A program made the translations under genes and the position numbers. A stretch of DNA of 54,267 nt from JAIOSM01 sp964593725 (GTDB taxonomy: Bacteria; Desulfobacterota; Desulfobacteria; Desulfobacterales; Desulfobacteraceae). The DNA lies in contig CAZQJS010000015.1 in NCBI GenBank assembly GCA_964593725.1, positions 1-54,267 of the forward strand, in the 5' to 3' direction. The stretch's first letter is position 1. The number at the start of each line of letters is the position of its first letter. This document shows, in pieces, positions 32,949-42,072 of the stretch. The notes under the pieces were generated by a model. That model was not told where the DNA came from. It was given only the letters and a program-made list of their open reading frames with translations, and ran no database searches.

Positions 32949-35597
32949 CTACTCCATAACTGCCTGGATCATTGGATGGTGCTGTGGTTTTTTCTTCATC
33001 TTTACTGTATGGCAAAGACTGCAATTTTTTGACCCCACTGCTTTTCTGCTCTTCTGGTATTGCAGGGGCTGTATATTATCAATATCAGGATAATTCTTAT
33101 TTTTTGCAGGATAATTGGCATGGGGTGATCCATGGCATGCTTCGCACATGATCCTGCCTGCTTTATCCTTGCCCATGCGATATAATCCATCTTTACCATC
33201 TGTCCATTTATTAAACCCGTCAGCTGTTTTTACATCGGCTTTACCAAAATTAACATGGCAGCCAAGGCAGTCAGGTTCATTAACCCAGGGTGTGCGCGCC
33301 TTAATCTTGGCAAGGCTTGCAACTTTTCTTGGCTTTAAATGTTTCATAAGCCTTTCTGCTCCGGGTTTTTTATCTGCATGCTCTTTTTTCAAAAGAGATA
33401 ATGCATGATCTTCCAAAAATCCATGACAGGAAGTACAATTCAAATTTTCAGAATGAACTCCCCTTAAACATTTGGTGGGTCCGGAAGGCCTTGAAGGATG
33501 GCACTGAAAACATGCATTAACTCCTCTGTTGGTGAGAAAATTTGCATGCCAGCCATGTATGGCAGCCGGAAAATTAAGCAGCTCTGGTTTCCCTTCAGTA
33601 CCAAGTATGGGATCCTTATGGCAGGACTGGCAAAGTTTGGGTTTACCTTTTTCTGCCATGTCAAGAAGATTTGTGCCTGTGTTTTTATCGTGTACAAACA
33701 GAATATCTGCTGCTGTCTTATCTGTAAACCCTGCCTTTCCGTCCACCCGCCATTTTCCACCGTGACAGTTTTTGCATCCCATTTCCGTTGCAGTGGGTGC
33801 AACTGTTTTTGTCATGGCAAGGAGCTTACCTGATTCTTTTTCATATGCCTTGATGGTAAAGAGAGGATAGGGATTATAACCACCCTGGTCAGGATATGGC
33901 ACAACCGGTATAAGGGATGCTTCAAAAGCATTCAGCTCCTTACTCAAATGCATATCCCCTGCAAGGCCATTGCCTGACAGGCCAATGTTCTTTTCAAGTT
34001 TTCTGCCAAATATTGATTCTGCATTGTCCCATAATTTTACATGGGCAGAAGGGTTTTCAAATCCCTTTTCAACTTGATAGGTGATTTTCATATCCTTTGT
34101 TACAACCTCTGGCACTTTACCCCTTTTAATTACCTGGGCTACAAGGTCATTTGCCGGGGGCAGAAGCACCCAGAAATCAGAGCTGTCGGAAATACAATGC
34201 ATGCCAAGGTCATTCCAGGCAAGAAGTACATACTCATCCTTTGATCTGTCAAAGGGTGGTATGTCAGCAGGTTTTTTAATACTTTCCGCTGGAATATCTT
34301 TGCCCTGTTTTCTGTTCTGAAGCCCTGTTACAATGTATGTTGCAAGTGCCTTTCTCTCCTTGAGAGTACCCATGAAAGGAGGCATGTAATCATTTATTTT
34401 CCCAAGTCCGTCAAGCATTGAATCCATACCAAATATGGAAAATTTTTCAGTCCGCTTTAAAATGTCATTCATGGGACCGCCAACAGAATGGCAGCTTGAA
34501 CACTCAAGTTTAAATATCTCCTTTCCTGCTGCAAATTCTGTCAAAGAAGTTATCTCTTTATTCTGAACCCAGCGGGCTGTTTTTAACACCCCCTGTTTGT
34601 TTATTTTATCCTGGTCTGCCTTTGCAATGGAGTTTGCATAGGTGTAATTATAGATAACATAGGGTTTTCTTCCCCCCTCCCTTGTGAATTCAAACCCGCC
34701 CATATAAATAAGACCAATAAAAAGAACAATGCATGCCAATCCTTTTTTTACGGGCAGGGAAATACCTGAAAGGGCAAGCAGTACAGCTCCCACAAAAATT
34801 ATGCTTGCGCATGTGAAAAATATTTTTACATAGGGCAGAAGCTCCGGGGACCGTTTTAAAATCATTGTCTGTATGGAATCCGGAAGAGCATTAAAATACC
34901 AGAATGCCGACATGAGCATGAAAACAAAAGGCACAAGAATCCATGCAGCACAGAACCTGTTCACAGATAACCTCGCATCTTTGTCAGGAATGAACATACT
35001 GGTTAAAAATCCAAATATGCCTGCAAACATAAAACCTAAGAATGATCTGAAAAACATGGCAGGCCAGGTGGAAGGGTTTAAAAATCCTGACCAGAATGTA
35101 TGATCTTCAAGCCAGCTGCCCGGAGTGAGCATAAAAGCTATAACACCGTTTATTATGACAAGGGAGAGCCATGCAAAAATAAAATAGAGCCAGCCCAGAC
35201 GTAAATGAAGCTTTCTGTCTATCTTTCCAAATGTGTAAAAATAGATGAACAGAGCAACGATTTCCCCTGCAAAACATACCCATTCCGTGGCCCAGCCAAA
35301 AACAAAGGTGTGTATCAAGGTGGATGTGGCACCTGGATTTAAAAGGGCAATGGTAAACCATATGCCCACGCCTGTTATTCCGCCAAACACCATGGTGAGT
35401 AATAGAAAAAATTTTGTATGCTTTTTTGCATATTCAAGGATAAAAGGATCATCTGTTTTATATGCCTTCTTTTCTGCAAATACCAGAAACAGGCCTCCTC
35501 CAACGGCAAGATGGGAAACATAAACATGAACAACTGCGATAAACGCAATTAAAAACCCACCGCCTGCTGTGTAAAGCTCCCAAACCGGATAATTCAT
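32949..35597 (-). CDS. bd-like polytopic subunit fused to octaheme c-type cytochrome (module 2, subunit B)
   Basis: This 882-residue paralogue of 837-3254 keeps the same order: MNYPVWELY start, helix 1 with VVHVYVSHLAVGGG, paired glutamates in ATEWVCFAGE, NP/MFFR segment, and about nine helices. A cytochrome c site follows near residue 367 (CSSCH), then seven more CXXCH (CKNCH, CQSCH, CFQCH, CTSCH, CLGCH, CEACH, CSLCH). Between the first and second heme it has a full LAWNDLGMHC segment with ~70 more residues than module 1; this motif recurs in large multiheme proteins as I recall them. It probably moves electrons between membrane and periplasm. Start one base after the subunit A stop. Confidence 0.75.
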   Translation of the reverse strand: MNYPVWELYTAGGGFLIAFIAVVHVYVSHLAVGGGLFLVFAEKKAYKTDDPFILEYAKKHTKFFLLLTMVFGGITGVGIWFTIALLNPGATSTLIHTFVFGWATEWVCFAGEIVALFIYFYTFGKIDRKLHLRLGWLYFIFAWLSLVIINGVIAFMLTPGSWLEDHTFWSGFLNPSTWPAMFFRSFLGFMFAGIFGFLTSMFIPDKDARLSVNRFCAAWILVPFVFMLMSAFWYFNALPDSIQTMILKRSPELLPYVKIFFTCASIIFVGAVLLALSGISLPVKKGLACIVLFIGLIYMGGFEFTREGGRKPYVIYNYTYANSIAKADQDKINKQGVLKTARWVQNKEITSLTEFAAGKEIFKLECSSCHSVGGPMNDILKRTEKFSIFGMDSMLDGLGKINDYMPPFMGTLKERKALATYIVTGLQNRKQGKDIPAESIKKPADIPPFDRSKDEYVLLAWNDLGMHCISDSSDFWVLLPPANDLVAQVIKRGKVPEVVTKDMKITYQVEKGFENPSAHVKLWDNAESIFGRKLEKNIGLSGNGLAGDMHLSKELNAFEASLIPVVPYPDQGGYNPYPLFTIKAYEKESGKLLAMTKTVAPTATEMGCKNCHGGKWRVDGKAGFTDKTAADILFVHDKNTGTNLLDMAEKGKPKLCQSCHKDPILGTEGKPELLNFPAAIHGWHANFLTNRGVNACFQCHPSRPSGPTKCLRGVHSENLNCTSCHGFLEDHALSLLKKEHADKKPGAERLMKHLKPRKVASLAKIKARTPWVNEPDCLGCHVNFGKADVKTADGFNKWTDGKDGLYRMGKDKAGRIMCEACHGSPHANYPAKNKNYPDIDNIQPLQYQKSRKAVGSKNCSLCHTVKMKKKPQHHPMIQAVME

Positions 35598-35598
35598 A

Positions 35599-36666
35599 TT
35601 ATGCCTCCTTTCCTGCAGTTGCGGCTATTTTCAACATATAGACAATAATAACGCCCCCTATTGCAAAGGAGACCAGAAATAAAATCAAAGGAGAGTATTC
35701 CGGTACAACCTTTAATGAAGCCGGGGAAAAAAAGGGCTTTATCCAGCTCATCCTGAGAAGATCGCGTATGAGTACCATTACAACAACAGTTGATAGAGCT
35801 GAGCCAAGAGTTGCCCAGGTGTTTTTCTTTGCAGCAGAAACAAGGGCTGAAAGTGCACATAAAATTCCAAGTATAAGCAGAAAAGTTCGAAGATTATCTT
35901 TACCAAGATAAAGCATCATCTTATCTTCCGGCAGGGTTGCAAGGAACCATATTCCAATGAGTATCTGAAAAATCGTAGCAGACAGAAACCAGTTTAAACC
36001 TGTACGGACAGCTTCTTCTGCCTGTTCTTCCGCGCTGCTGCGCCGTACCTCCCATATCACAGCCTGGAAAAGCCCGGCAATGGCAATGGAGCCTACGACA
36101 AAATGGAGATATCGCGGAATAAGCATGTTTTCCTGAAGGTTGAGGAGCGTACCAAAGGGATTGCTGAAATATCTGACCCATTGTTCCGGTTCCATCATTA
36201 ATGTCATATTATTTGAAAAAATAAAGCCTACAGCCAGCAGTATGATAACAGCAATAACAATGAAAATTCTCCTTGCCTGGCCAAGTGCCTCAAACTTAAA
36301 ATCGTAAATATAGAGCGAATAGTATGCAACCATTACCAGGACAAATATTGAAAGCCAGTAAACTGCCATGAGCATTGAGCTGGAATAGAAAAGATGGCCG
36401 TAAATAACCTGGAGAAACAAAAGGGGAGCCACACCGATATTAACGGTAAATGCGACGATATATGGCAGTTTCGTGGAGATATCCCTGTTGAGTTCATCAG
36501 GCTCTTCTGTTGTTTTGAACTCCCTTACCATGGCAATAATGCTGCTGCCCAGCATAACATTCATGAAGAGAAGATGGAGAATAAAGGTTGTAATAAGCAG
36601 CACCTGGAACCACATCCAATGGACAGGAATGGTATCAGGTGTTGGGATCAATTCTAAAAAATCCAT
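35599..36666 (-). CDS. bd-like polytopic membrane protein (module 2, subunit A)
   Basis: This 355-residue, nine-helix protein is paralogous to 3256-4326: PTPDTIPVHWMWFQVLL, helix 1 His in FILHLLFMNVMLG, NMTLMMEPEQWVRYFSNPFG, and the second candidate heme His in IPRYLHFVVGSIA. It has no CXXCH. ATG 36666 is chosen because GGGAGG lies five or six bases upstream; the frame is open nine more codons. With subunit B it should form a membrane complex of two CydA-like chains. Its promoter is divergent from the copper operon. Confidence 0.7.
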   Translation of the reverse strand: MDFLELIPTPDTIPVHWMWFQVLLITTFILHLLFMNVMLGSSIIAMVREFKTTEEPDELNRDISTKLPYIVAFTVNIGVAPLLFLQVIYGHLFYSSSMLMAVYWLSIFVLVMVAYYSLYIYDFKFEALGQARRIFIVIAVIILLAVGFIFSNNMTLMMEPEQWVRYFSNPFGTLLNLQENMLIPRYLHFVVGSIAIAGLFQAVIWEVRRSSAEEQAEEAVRTGLNWFLSATIFQILIGIWFLATLPEDKMMLYLGKDNLRTFLLILGILCALSALVSAAKKNTWATLGSALSTVVVMVLIRDLLRMSWIKPFFSPASLKVVPEYSPLILFLVSFAIGGVIIVYMLKIAATAGKEA

Positions 36667-36742
36667 AAAAACCTCCCTTGGGTCATAATCCATACCCGGA
36701 ACAAATTGTTTTACGAAATAATTATGTGTTGAATTATTTTTC

Positions 36743-36771
36743 AGGATATTCCTTCAAAATAAAAAAGTCAA
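36743..36771 (-). promoter_or_regulatory. sigma70 promoter of the module 2 operon
   Basis: On the minus strand TTGACT (36766-36771) and TATCCT (36743-36748) are 17 bases apart, 77 bases before the ATG. The -10 is the same TATCCT as in the XRE promoter. Confidence 0.55.
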
Positions 36772-36807
36772 GGAGTAATGATATTTTTTTTATACACCTG
36801 CCAGGCC

Positions 36808-36865
36808 TTGACAATATTAACACAATCTTTATATTGTAAATATACCCTACCAGGGTATGGTAGGG
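36808..36865 (+). promoter_or_regulatory. promoter and CsoR-type operator of the copper operon
   Basis: TTGACA (36808-36813) and TATATT (36830-36835) are 16 bases apart. Next to the expected start lie two nested inverted repeats: ATACCC-TACCA-GGGTAT (36842-36858) and CCCTACC-N7-GGTAGGG (36845-36865). GC-cored sites of the TACCC/GGGTA type are typical CsoR operators, and csoR is the next gene. Confidence 0.75.
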
Positions 36866-36895
36866 TGCGGTTAACCAATGACAGGAAAAAAAGAT

Positions 36896-37168
36896 ATGAT
36901 TAACAAAGAGGTTAAGAAAAACGCCCTTACCAGGCTTAAAAAAATCGAAGGACAGATCAGGGGCATTGCAAAAATGGTTGAAAATGAAAAATACTGCATT
37001 GATATTGTAAACCAGATCAACGCGGCTGTAAAAGCCCTCCACGGAGTTGAAAAAATAATCATAAAACGCCATGTTGAATCATGCGTAACCAATGCCATTG
37101 CAGAGGGAGAAGGGCAGAATAAGATTGACGAATTAATTGATACGATTTTTAAATTCTCAAACAGATAA
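36896..37168 (+). CDS. csoR: copper-sensing repressor, CsoR family
   Basis: This 90-residue all-helical protein shows the CsoR Cys-His-Cys copper site: C in KYCIDIV, then H and C in KRHVESCV. RLKKIEGQIRGIAKMVE is the family's DNA-contacting first helix. Copper binding releases it from DNA. ATG 36896 has AGGA nine bases upstream; ATG 36878, in frame, has no ribosome site. It heads csoR-copZ-copA and its operator is next to it. Confidence 0.9.
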   Translation: MINKEVKKNALTRLKKIEGQIRGIAKMVENEKYCIDIVNQINAAVKALHGVEKIIIKRHVESCVTNAIAEGEGQNKIDELIDTIFKFSNR

Positions 37169-37178
37169 AGGAGAAAAA

Positions 37179-37394
37179 ATGGAGAAAAAACTAAGTATTC
37201 AGAACATGACATGCATGCACTGTCTTGGCCGTGTGAAAAAATTCCTTGAACAAAACAATGATATTTCAAATGTTGTCGTGGACCTTGAGGCAGGGGAAGC
37301 ATGCTTTACAGTTGATAAAACCCTTGACATGGATGCCATAATTAAAGGTATAACTGAACTTGGGTATCCTGCCGGGGAAAAACAGGCAGGTTAG
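37179..37394 (+). CDS. copZ: heavy-metal-associated (HMA) copper chaperone
   Basis: This 71-residue ferredoxin-like HMA protein has the metal motif NMTCMHCLGRV (MTCxxC) in its first loop. It probably carries Cu(I) in the cytoplasm to the ATPase 21 bases downstream. AAAGGAG precedes the ATG. It sits between csoR and copA, which supports the chaperone role. Confidence 0.87.
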   Translation: MEKKLSIQNMTCMHCLGRVKKFLEQNNDISNVVVDLEAGEACFTVDKTLDMDAIIKGITELGYPAGEKQAG

Positions 37395-37415
37395 AATAAA
37401 TTAAAACAAAAAGGT

Positions 37416-39893
37416 ATGTCCATGGCCATGGAACAGAAGATAAAAGTATACGGCATGATGTGCAGCCATTGTGAAAATGCTGTCTCCAGAGCACTCAAGT
37501 CTGTTGAAGGCGTAATAGATGTTAAAGCATCGTTTAAAGATGAGTCTGTGATTGTCATTTTTGATGAAAAAAGAAGCAGTATTAACTCCCTCAAAACCAT
37601 TATCAAAGATGAGGGATACTCTCTGACACCGGGGTCAGAGTCTGAAACTGTCCCGGCAATGGACAAACCGGAAGAATCAGGAGGAAAAAACATTTCAGAC
37701 ATATCCTTTAATATTGAGGGTATGACCTGTGCCAATTGCGCCCTGGCCATTGAAAAGGCCTTTAAAAAATCCAAAGGTATTAAAAAGACTGCAATAAATC
37801 TTCCCCTGGAAAAGGGATTTATCCAATATGACAGCTCAGTTATGGATGAAAAAGAGGTTTTGAATATTGTAAGCAGGGCAGGCTACAAAGCAAGGATTGA
37901 AAAAGATTCTGACCTTAAAATTGCAAAAAAGGAGAGGTTCAGATTTTTCTTTGCCTTAGGCTTTACCATTCCCATGGTTGCCATCATGCAGTTAAAAATC
38001 TTCCCCATGGCTGAAACAAATTATATATTGTTTGCCCTTGCAAGTCTTGTTCAATTTGTTTCAGGCAGGGCATTTTATGAAGGAGCATACTATTCCCTTA
38101 AGAACAGGACTGCAAATATGGATGTCCTGATATCCCTTGGTATTTCAGCTGCCTATTTTTACAGTCTTTTTTCCCTGTTCTTCCTTGACCCTGCAAAACC
38201 TGTATTCTTTGACTCATCTGCCATGCTGATCACTTTTATAATGATAGGAAAAATGCTTGAGGCAGGTGCCAAGGGCAGGACTTCTCTTGCCCTTAAAAAT
38301 CTTCTTGCGCTGAATGCAGACACAGCAAGAATAGTCCGTGGTTATAACAAGGAAAATGTTGAAGAGATTATTCCTGCATCCATTGTTGAAATTGGAGATA
38401 TTGTAAAAGTCCTGCCCGGTGAAAAAATTCCTGTTGATGGAAAAATAATTCAAGGAAAAACAACCATTGACGAATCCATGCTCACAGGAGAACCTTTGCC
38501 CGTGGAAAAGAAAAAAGGAGCCAGGGTAACCGGTGCAACAATCAATCAATCAGGTGTGATTCTGGTTAAAACCCTGAGAGTTGGTAATGATACAACCCTT
38601 GCCAATATCATAAAGATGGTGGAGGATGCCCAGGCTGACAAAGCACCAATCCAGCGCCTTGCCGATAAGGTTTCCAACTATTTTGTACCAGGTGTTGTCC
38701 TTGCAGGTATTCTCACCTTTTGTATATGGTATTTCCTTGCAGATCTGACAGGGCTTGAAAACACAACCCCGTTCTTATTCTCCTTTGAACTGATGATATC
38801 AGTATTTGTTATTGCCTGTCCCTGCGCACTCGGACTTGCAACTCCCACGGCAATAATGGTTGGAAGCGGTGTCGGCCTGAACCGGGGCATTCTCTTTAAA
38901 AAAGGGTCAGGCCTGGAAAATATATCCAGGCTCGATATTGTTCTCTTTGATAAAACCGGGACCATCACAAGGGGAAAGCCAGAAGTTACCGGGATTTATC
39001 CACTGCCCGACCTTACTGAGCAAGAGCTTTTAACCATTGCTGCAAGTGCTGAAATAAACTCATCCCATCCCCTGGCAAAGGCGGTTGTGAAAAGGGCTGA
39101 AAAATTAAAAATTGTGCTGAAAGAGACATCCAATGCAAAGGAGGTAAGCGGCCACGGAATTCAATGCACCATGGATAAAAAAAATATTAAAGTCGGCAGT
39201 TTTAAATTGATAAGCAATGACATGCTGAACAAAAAAATTACAGCCCTGGGTGAAAAACTTGCAAATCAGGGTATGACAACCATCTATGTTTCCATAAACA
39301 GAAAAATTGCAGGTATACTTGCCCTTTCAGATGTAATTAAAAAGGATTCAAAAACAGCAATTAAAAGAATTCACAAAGCAGGAATAAAAACTGCCCTTAT
39401 TTCCGGTGATAATCTGGCTTCTGCCCGGGCAGTTGCAAAGGAGGTCGGAATCCACGAAGTTGAAGCTGATGTTATGCCGGAAGATAAAATAAGCCATGTG
39501 AAAAAATGGCAGGACCAGGGTCTGAAAGTCGGCATGGTTGGAGACGGCATTAATGATGCCCCTGCCCTTGCAAAGGCAGATATCGGCATTGCCATAGGCT
39601 CGGGAACCGATGTTGCAAAGGAGACCGGGGATGTGATCCTGATAAAAAATTCCCTCCTTGATGTGGACAGGGCAATACGCCTTGGTAAAAAAACCGTTCA
39701 AACGATAAAACTTAACTTTTTCTGGGCGTTTTTTTATAATATTTTAATGATCCCCATTGCAGCTGGCATTCTTTACCCTTATTACGGAATTGCATTAAAG
39801 CCGGAATTTGCAAGCATTGCCATGTGGTTTTCATCATTATCAGTTGTTGGCAATTCTCTTTTATTAAAGCGTTATGAAAAAAAGCTTGATTAA
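37416..39893 (+). CDS. copA: Cu(I)-exporting P1B-type ATPase
   Basis: This 825-residue pump has two N-terminal HMA domains (GMMCSHC near 10, GMTCANC near 105) and eight membrane helices. The transport motif is CPC (IACPCALGLATP), the phosphorylation site DKTGTIT, the actuator TGEP and the hinge GDGINDAPALA. The last helices carry FFYN and MWFSS, the P1B-1 signature for Cu(I). It exports copper from the cytoplasm. Any of the ATGs at 37416, 37422 or 37428 may start it; AGG is weak. Confidence 0.93.
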   Translation: MSMAMEQKIKVYGMMCSHCENAVSRALKSVEGVIDVKASFKDESVIVIFDEKRSSINSLKTIIKDEGYSLTPGSESETVPAMDKPEESGGKNISDISFNIEGMTCANCALAIEKAFKKSKGIKKTAINLPLEKGFIQYDSSVMDEKEVLNIVSRAGYKARIEKDSDLKIAKKERFRFFFALGFTIPMVAIMQLKIFPMAETNYILFALASLVQFVSGRAFYEGAYYSLKNRTANMDVLISLGISAAYFYSLFSLFFLDPAKPVFFDSSAMLITFIMIGKMLEAGAKGRTSLALKNLLALNADTARIVRGYNKENVEEIIPASIVEIGDIVKVLPGEKIPVDGKIIQGKTTIDESMLTGEPLPVEKKKGARVTGATINQSGVILVKTLRVGNDTTLANIIKMVEDAQADKAPIQRLADKVSNYFVPGVVLAGILTFCIWYFLADLTGLENTTPFLFSFELMISVFVIACPCALGLATPTAIMVGSGVGLNRGILFKKGSGLENISRLDIVLFDKTGTITRGKPEVTGIYPLPDLTEQELLTIAASAEINSSHPLAKAVVKRAEKLKIVLKETSNAKEVSGHGIQCTMDKKNIKVGSFKLISNDMLNKKITALGEKLANQGMTTIYVSINRKIAGILALSDVIKKDSKTAIKRIHKAGIKTALISGDNLASARAVAKEVGIHEVEADVMPEDKISHVKKWQDQGLKVGMVGDGINDAPALAKADIGIAIGSGTDVAKETGDVILIKNSLLDVDRAIRLGKKTVQTIKLNFFWAFFYNILMIPIAAGILYPYYGIALKPEFASIAMWFSSLSVVGNSLLLKRYEKKLD

Positions 39894-39932
39894 TAAATTC
39901 AATAATGGTCTGGAATATGCATTAATCAAAGC

Positions 39933-40718
39933 ATGGATAAATTAAAAAACAGACTTAATACAATATACGCAGAATATAATAAAAGAGAGTATGTAGACCC
40001 TGACCCTCTGGTGTTTCTTTATAACTACACGGACAAAAAAAACAGGGAAATTGCAGGTTTTATTGCTGCCTGCTGCGCCTATGGCCGTGTGGAAATGATC
40101 ATGAAAACCATTGATCACATTTTAAATCAACTTGTACCATCTCCCCATGAATATTTGATGGAGAAAAGAAAAAAAGATATTGCAGAAGATTTCAAGGACT
40201 TTCAATACCGTTTTGCAAATGAGCATCACCTTGTAAATCTTTTATGGGGAATAAGAAATGTTCTGATTGACTATTCGTCCCTGGAAAACTGTTTTTGCAG
40301 TGGGTGGACCGAAGATGACGAAAACGTCATAAACGGGCTTACCCATCTTTATGACCATATTTCCGGAAACAGGGAGGCAGGGCATCTCCTGGCAGACCCG
40401 GGGAAAAAGAGTGCATGCAAGCGAAGTCACCTTTTTCTGCGCTGGATGGTGAGAAAGGATCTGGTTGATCCCGGGGGATGGGACAGGGTAAACCCCTGCC
40501 AGTTAATTGTACCCCTGGATACGCACATGTATAAGACAGGGATAATGCTGGGATTTACAAAAAGGAAGAGCCGGGATATTAAAACAGCTCTGGAAATTAC
40601 CAGGGGGTTTAAAACCATAGCGCCGGATGACCCTGTCAGGTATGACTTCTGCCTGACACGATTCGGCATCAGAAAAGAACTGGACATGGCGTGCTTAAAA
40701 AAAAGGATGGAAAAATGA
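39933..40718 (+). CDS. TIGR02757/DUF2400 family protein
   Basis: This 261-residue protein resembles the conserved TIGR02757 family: YNKREYVDPDPLVFLYNY, REIAGFIAACCAYGRVEMI, and KSACKRSHLFLRWMVRKD followed by GGWDR and LIVPLDTHM. The fold is thought to be related to DNA-glycosylase-like helix-hairpin-helix proteins, but no activity is established. Its stop overlaps the sfsA start (ATGA). No good ribosome site precedes the ATG. Confidence 0.75.
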   Translation: MDKLKNRLNTIYAEYNKREYVDPDPLVFLYNYTDKKNREIAGFIAACCAYGRVEMIMKTIDHILNQLVPSPHEYLMEKRKKDIAEDFKDFQYRFANEHHLVNLLWGIRNVLIDYSSLENCFCSGWTEDDENVINGLTHLYDHISGNREAGHLLADPGKKSACKRSHLFLRWMVRKDLVDPGGWDRVNPCQLIVPLDTHMYKTGIMLGFTKRKSRDIKTALEITRGFKTIAPDDPVRYDFCLTRFGIRKELDMACLKKRMEK

Positions 40719-41422
40719 AAGATGCAGCATATAAACTGCCGCCCCTTCTCAATGGAGTATTGATAAAACGTTACAAACGGTTTCTTGCAGATGTACGGCT
40801 TATTGAATCGGGCAGAACCGTAACTGCCCACTGCCCCAACTCAGGTTCCATGAAAGGCTGTTCTGAGCCTGGATCACAGGTTTTTCTGTCTGAAAGCAGT
40901 AATCCCAGACGAAAACTTAAATATACCTGGGAACTAATCAAAATTCCCGGCACAATGATAGGTATAAACACCCAGGTTCCCAATAAACTTGTTAAACAGG
41001 CCATTGAAAACGATTTAATAGAAGAATTGTCAGGGTACAGCAGGGTAAAAGCAGAAATAAAGACAAGCAGACACACACGCCTTGATCTGCTTCTGGAGGA
41101 TAACAAGGACAGGAAATGCTATGTTGAAATAAAAAACTGCACTCTGGTTGAAAATGGTGTTGCAATGTTCCCCGATGCAGTGACAACAAGGGGTCAAAAA
41201 CACCTGGATGAACTTGTGCAGCTGGTCACCATGGGACACAGAGGAATTATATTCTACCTGATTCAGCGCATGGATGCCAAAAGTTTCAAACCTGCGGATA
41301 TGATAGATAAAACCTATGCGGAAAAACTGAGAAGAGCCGTGGGAAAAGGAGTGGAAGTTATAATCAGGGACACGGTCATCAATACTGATACAATCAGGAT
41401 AGGAAAACCGGTAAAATGGTAA
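40715..41422 (+). CDS. sfsA: SfsA family nuclease-like protein
   Basis: This 235-residue protein has the SfsA landmarks: KRYKRFLADV, VTAHCPNSGSMKGC, YTWELIK, and the nuclease-like D...E-K core (TRLDLLLED, CYVEIKNCTLVENG) followed by FPDAVTTRGQKHLDEL. SfsA binds nucleic acid, and the core resembles restriction-endonuclease folds. AAGGA precedes the ATG, which overlaps the DUF2400 stop by four bases. The next gene overlaps by seven bases. Confidence 0.9.
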   Translation: MKDAAYKLPPLLNGVLIKRYKRFLADVRLIESGRTVTAHCPNSGSMKGCSEPGSQVFLSESSNPRRKLKYTWELIKIPGTMIGINTQVPNKLVKQAIENDLIEELSGYSRVKAEIKTSRHTRLDLLLEDNKDRKCYVEIKNCTLVENGVAMFPDAVTTRGQKHLDELVQLVTMGHRGIIFYLIQRMDAKSFKPADMIDKTYAEKLRRAVGKGVEVIIRDTVINTDTIRIGKPVKW

Positions 41423-42072
41423 AACCCCATGGCAGAAAAGTAAAGAAAAAGGTGCGTGAAATCCTTTTGTATAAAAAAAGAGATCAGGCATTGGAAGAGT
41501 TTAAGAAAATCCCTGACCAGACACTTGCAGGTCCTCTCTTCTCCAGTTTTTACAGCATGGATGATCTCATCCGGTTCCGGAGCACCGTTGCCATGGGCTA
41601 TCTTACCCAAAGAATTGCCCAAAACAGGCTGGAAGATGCAAGGATTATATTAAGAAGGCTTATGTGGAACCTTAATGATGAATCAGGCGGCATTGGCTGG
41701 GGTTCTGTGGAAGCCATGGGGGAGATACTGAAACTCAATAAGACCCTTGCAAGGGAGTTTGAATCGATTCTCTTCTCATATATAAATCCTGAAGGCAATT
41801 TCCTTGAGCATGAGATGCTGCAAAGAGGTTCATTATGGGGGGTTGGCACATATCTTGAGACTTATGGGAGACAAGAAAAAGAAGTCACAGCCACCCTGCT
41901 GCCCTTTCTTGATTCAAAGGACCCTGTAAAACGCGGTTATGCTCTAAGGGCCCTTATGAACATGGACAGGGAAAACAGAAAACTTGTACCAGAACATATA
42001 TTAAAAGAGTCCACCCTTATTCTTTTTTTTGACGGCTGGGACATATCTGAAAAAAAGATTTCAGCTATTTAA
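41416..42072 (+). CDS. HEAT-repeat-like protein (DVU0298-type)
   Basis: This 218-residue helical protein has repeat-like segments (RFRSTVAMGYLTQRIAQ, LWGVGTYLETYGRQE, VKRGYALRALMNMDREN) suggesting HEAT or PBS-lyase-type repeats. I recall similar Desulfovibrio DVU0298-type proteins but no function. It is the last gene of the DUF2400-sfsA run and ends eight bases inside the convergent lon gene. Confidence 0.65.
   Translation: MVKPHGRKVKKKVREILLYKKRDQALEEFKKIPDQTLAGPLFSSFYSMDDLIRFRSTVAMGYLTQRIAQNRLEDARIILRRLMWNLNDESGGIGWGSVEAMGEILKLNKTLAREFESILFSYINPEGNFLEHEMLQRGSLWGVGTYLETYGRQEKEVTATLLPFLDSKDPVKRGYALRALMNMDRENRKLVPEHILKESTLILFFDGWDISEKKISAI

Noticed and set aside
39906..39924. Sigma54-like GG-N10-GC before the DUF2400 gene
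   Set aside because: Spacing fits, but the -24 block is TGGTCT and the -12 block TATGCA; two core mismatches are expected by chance at this length.
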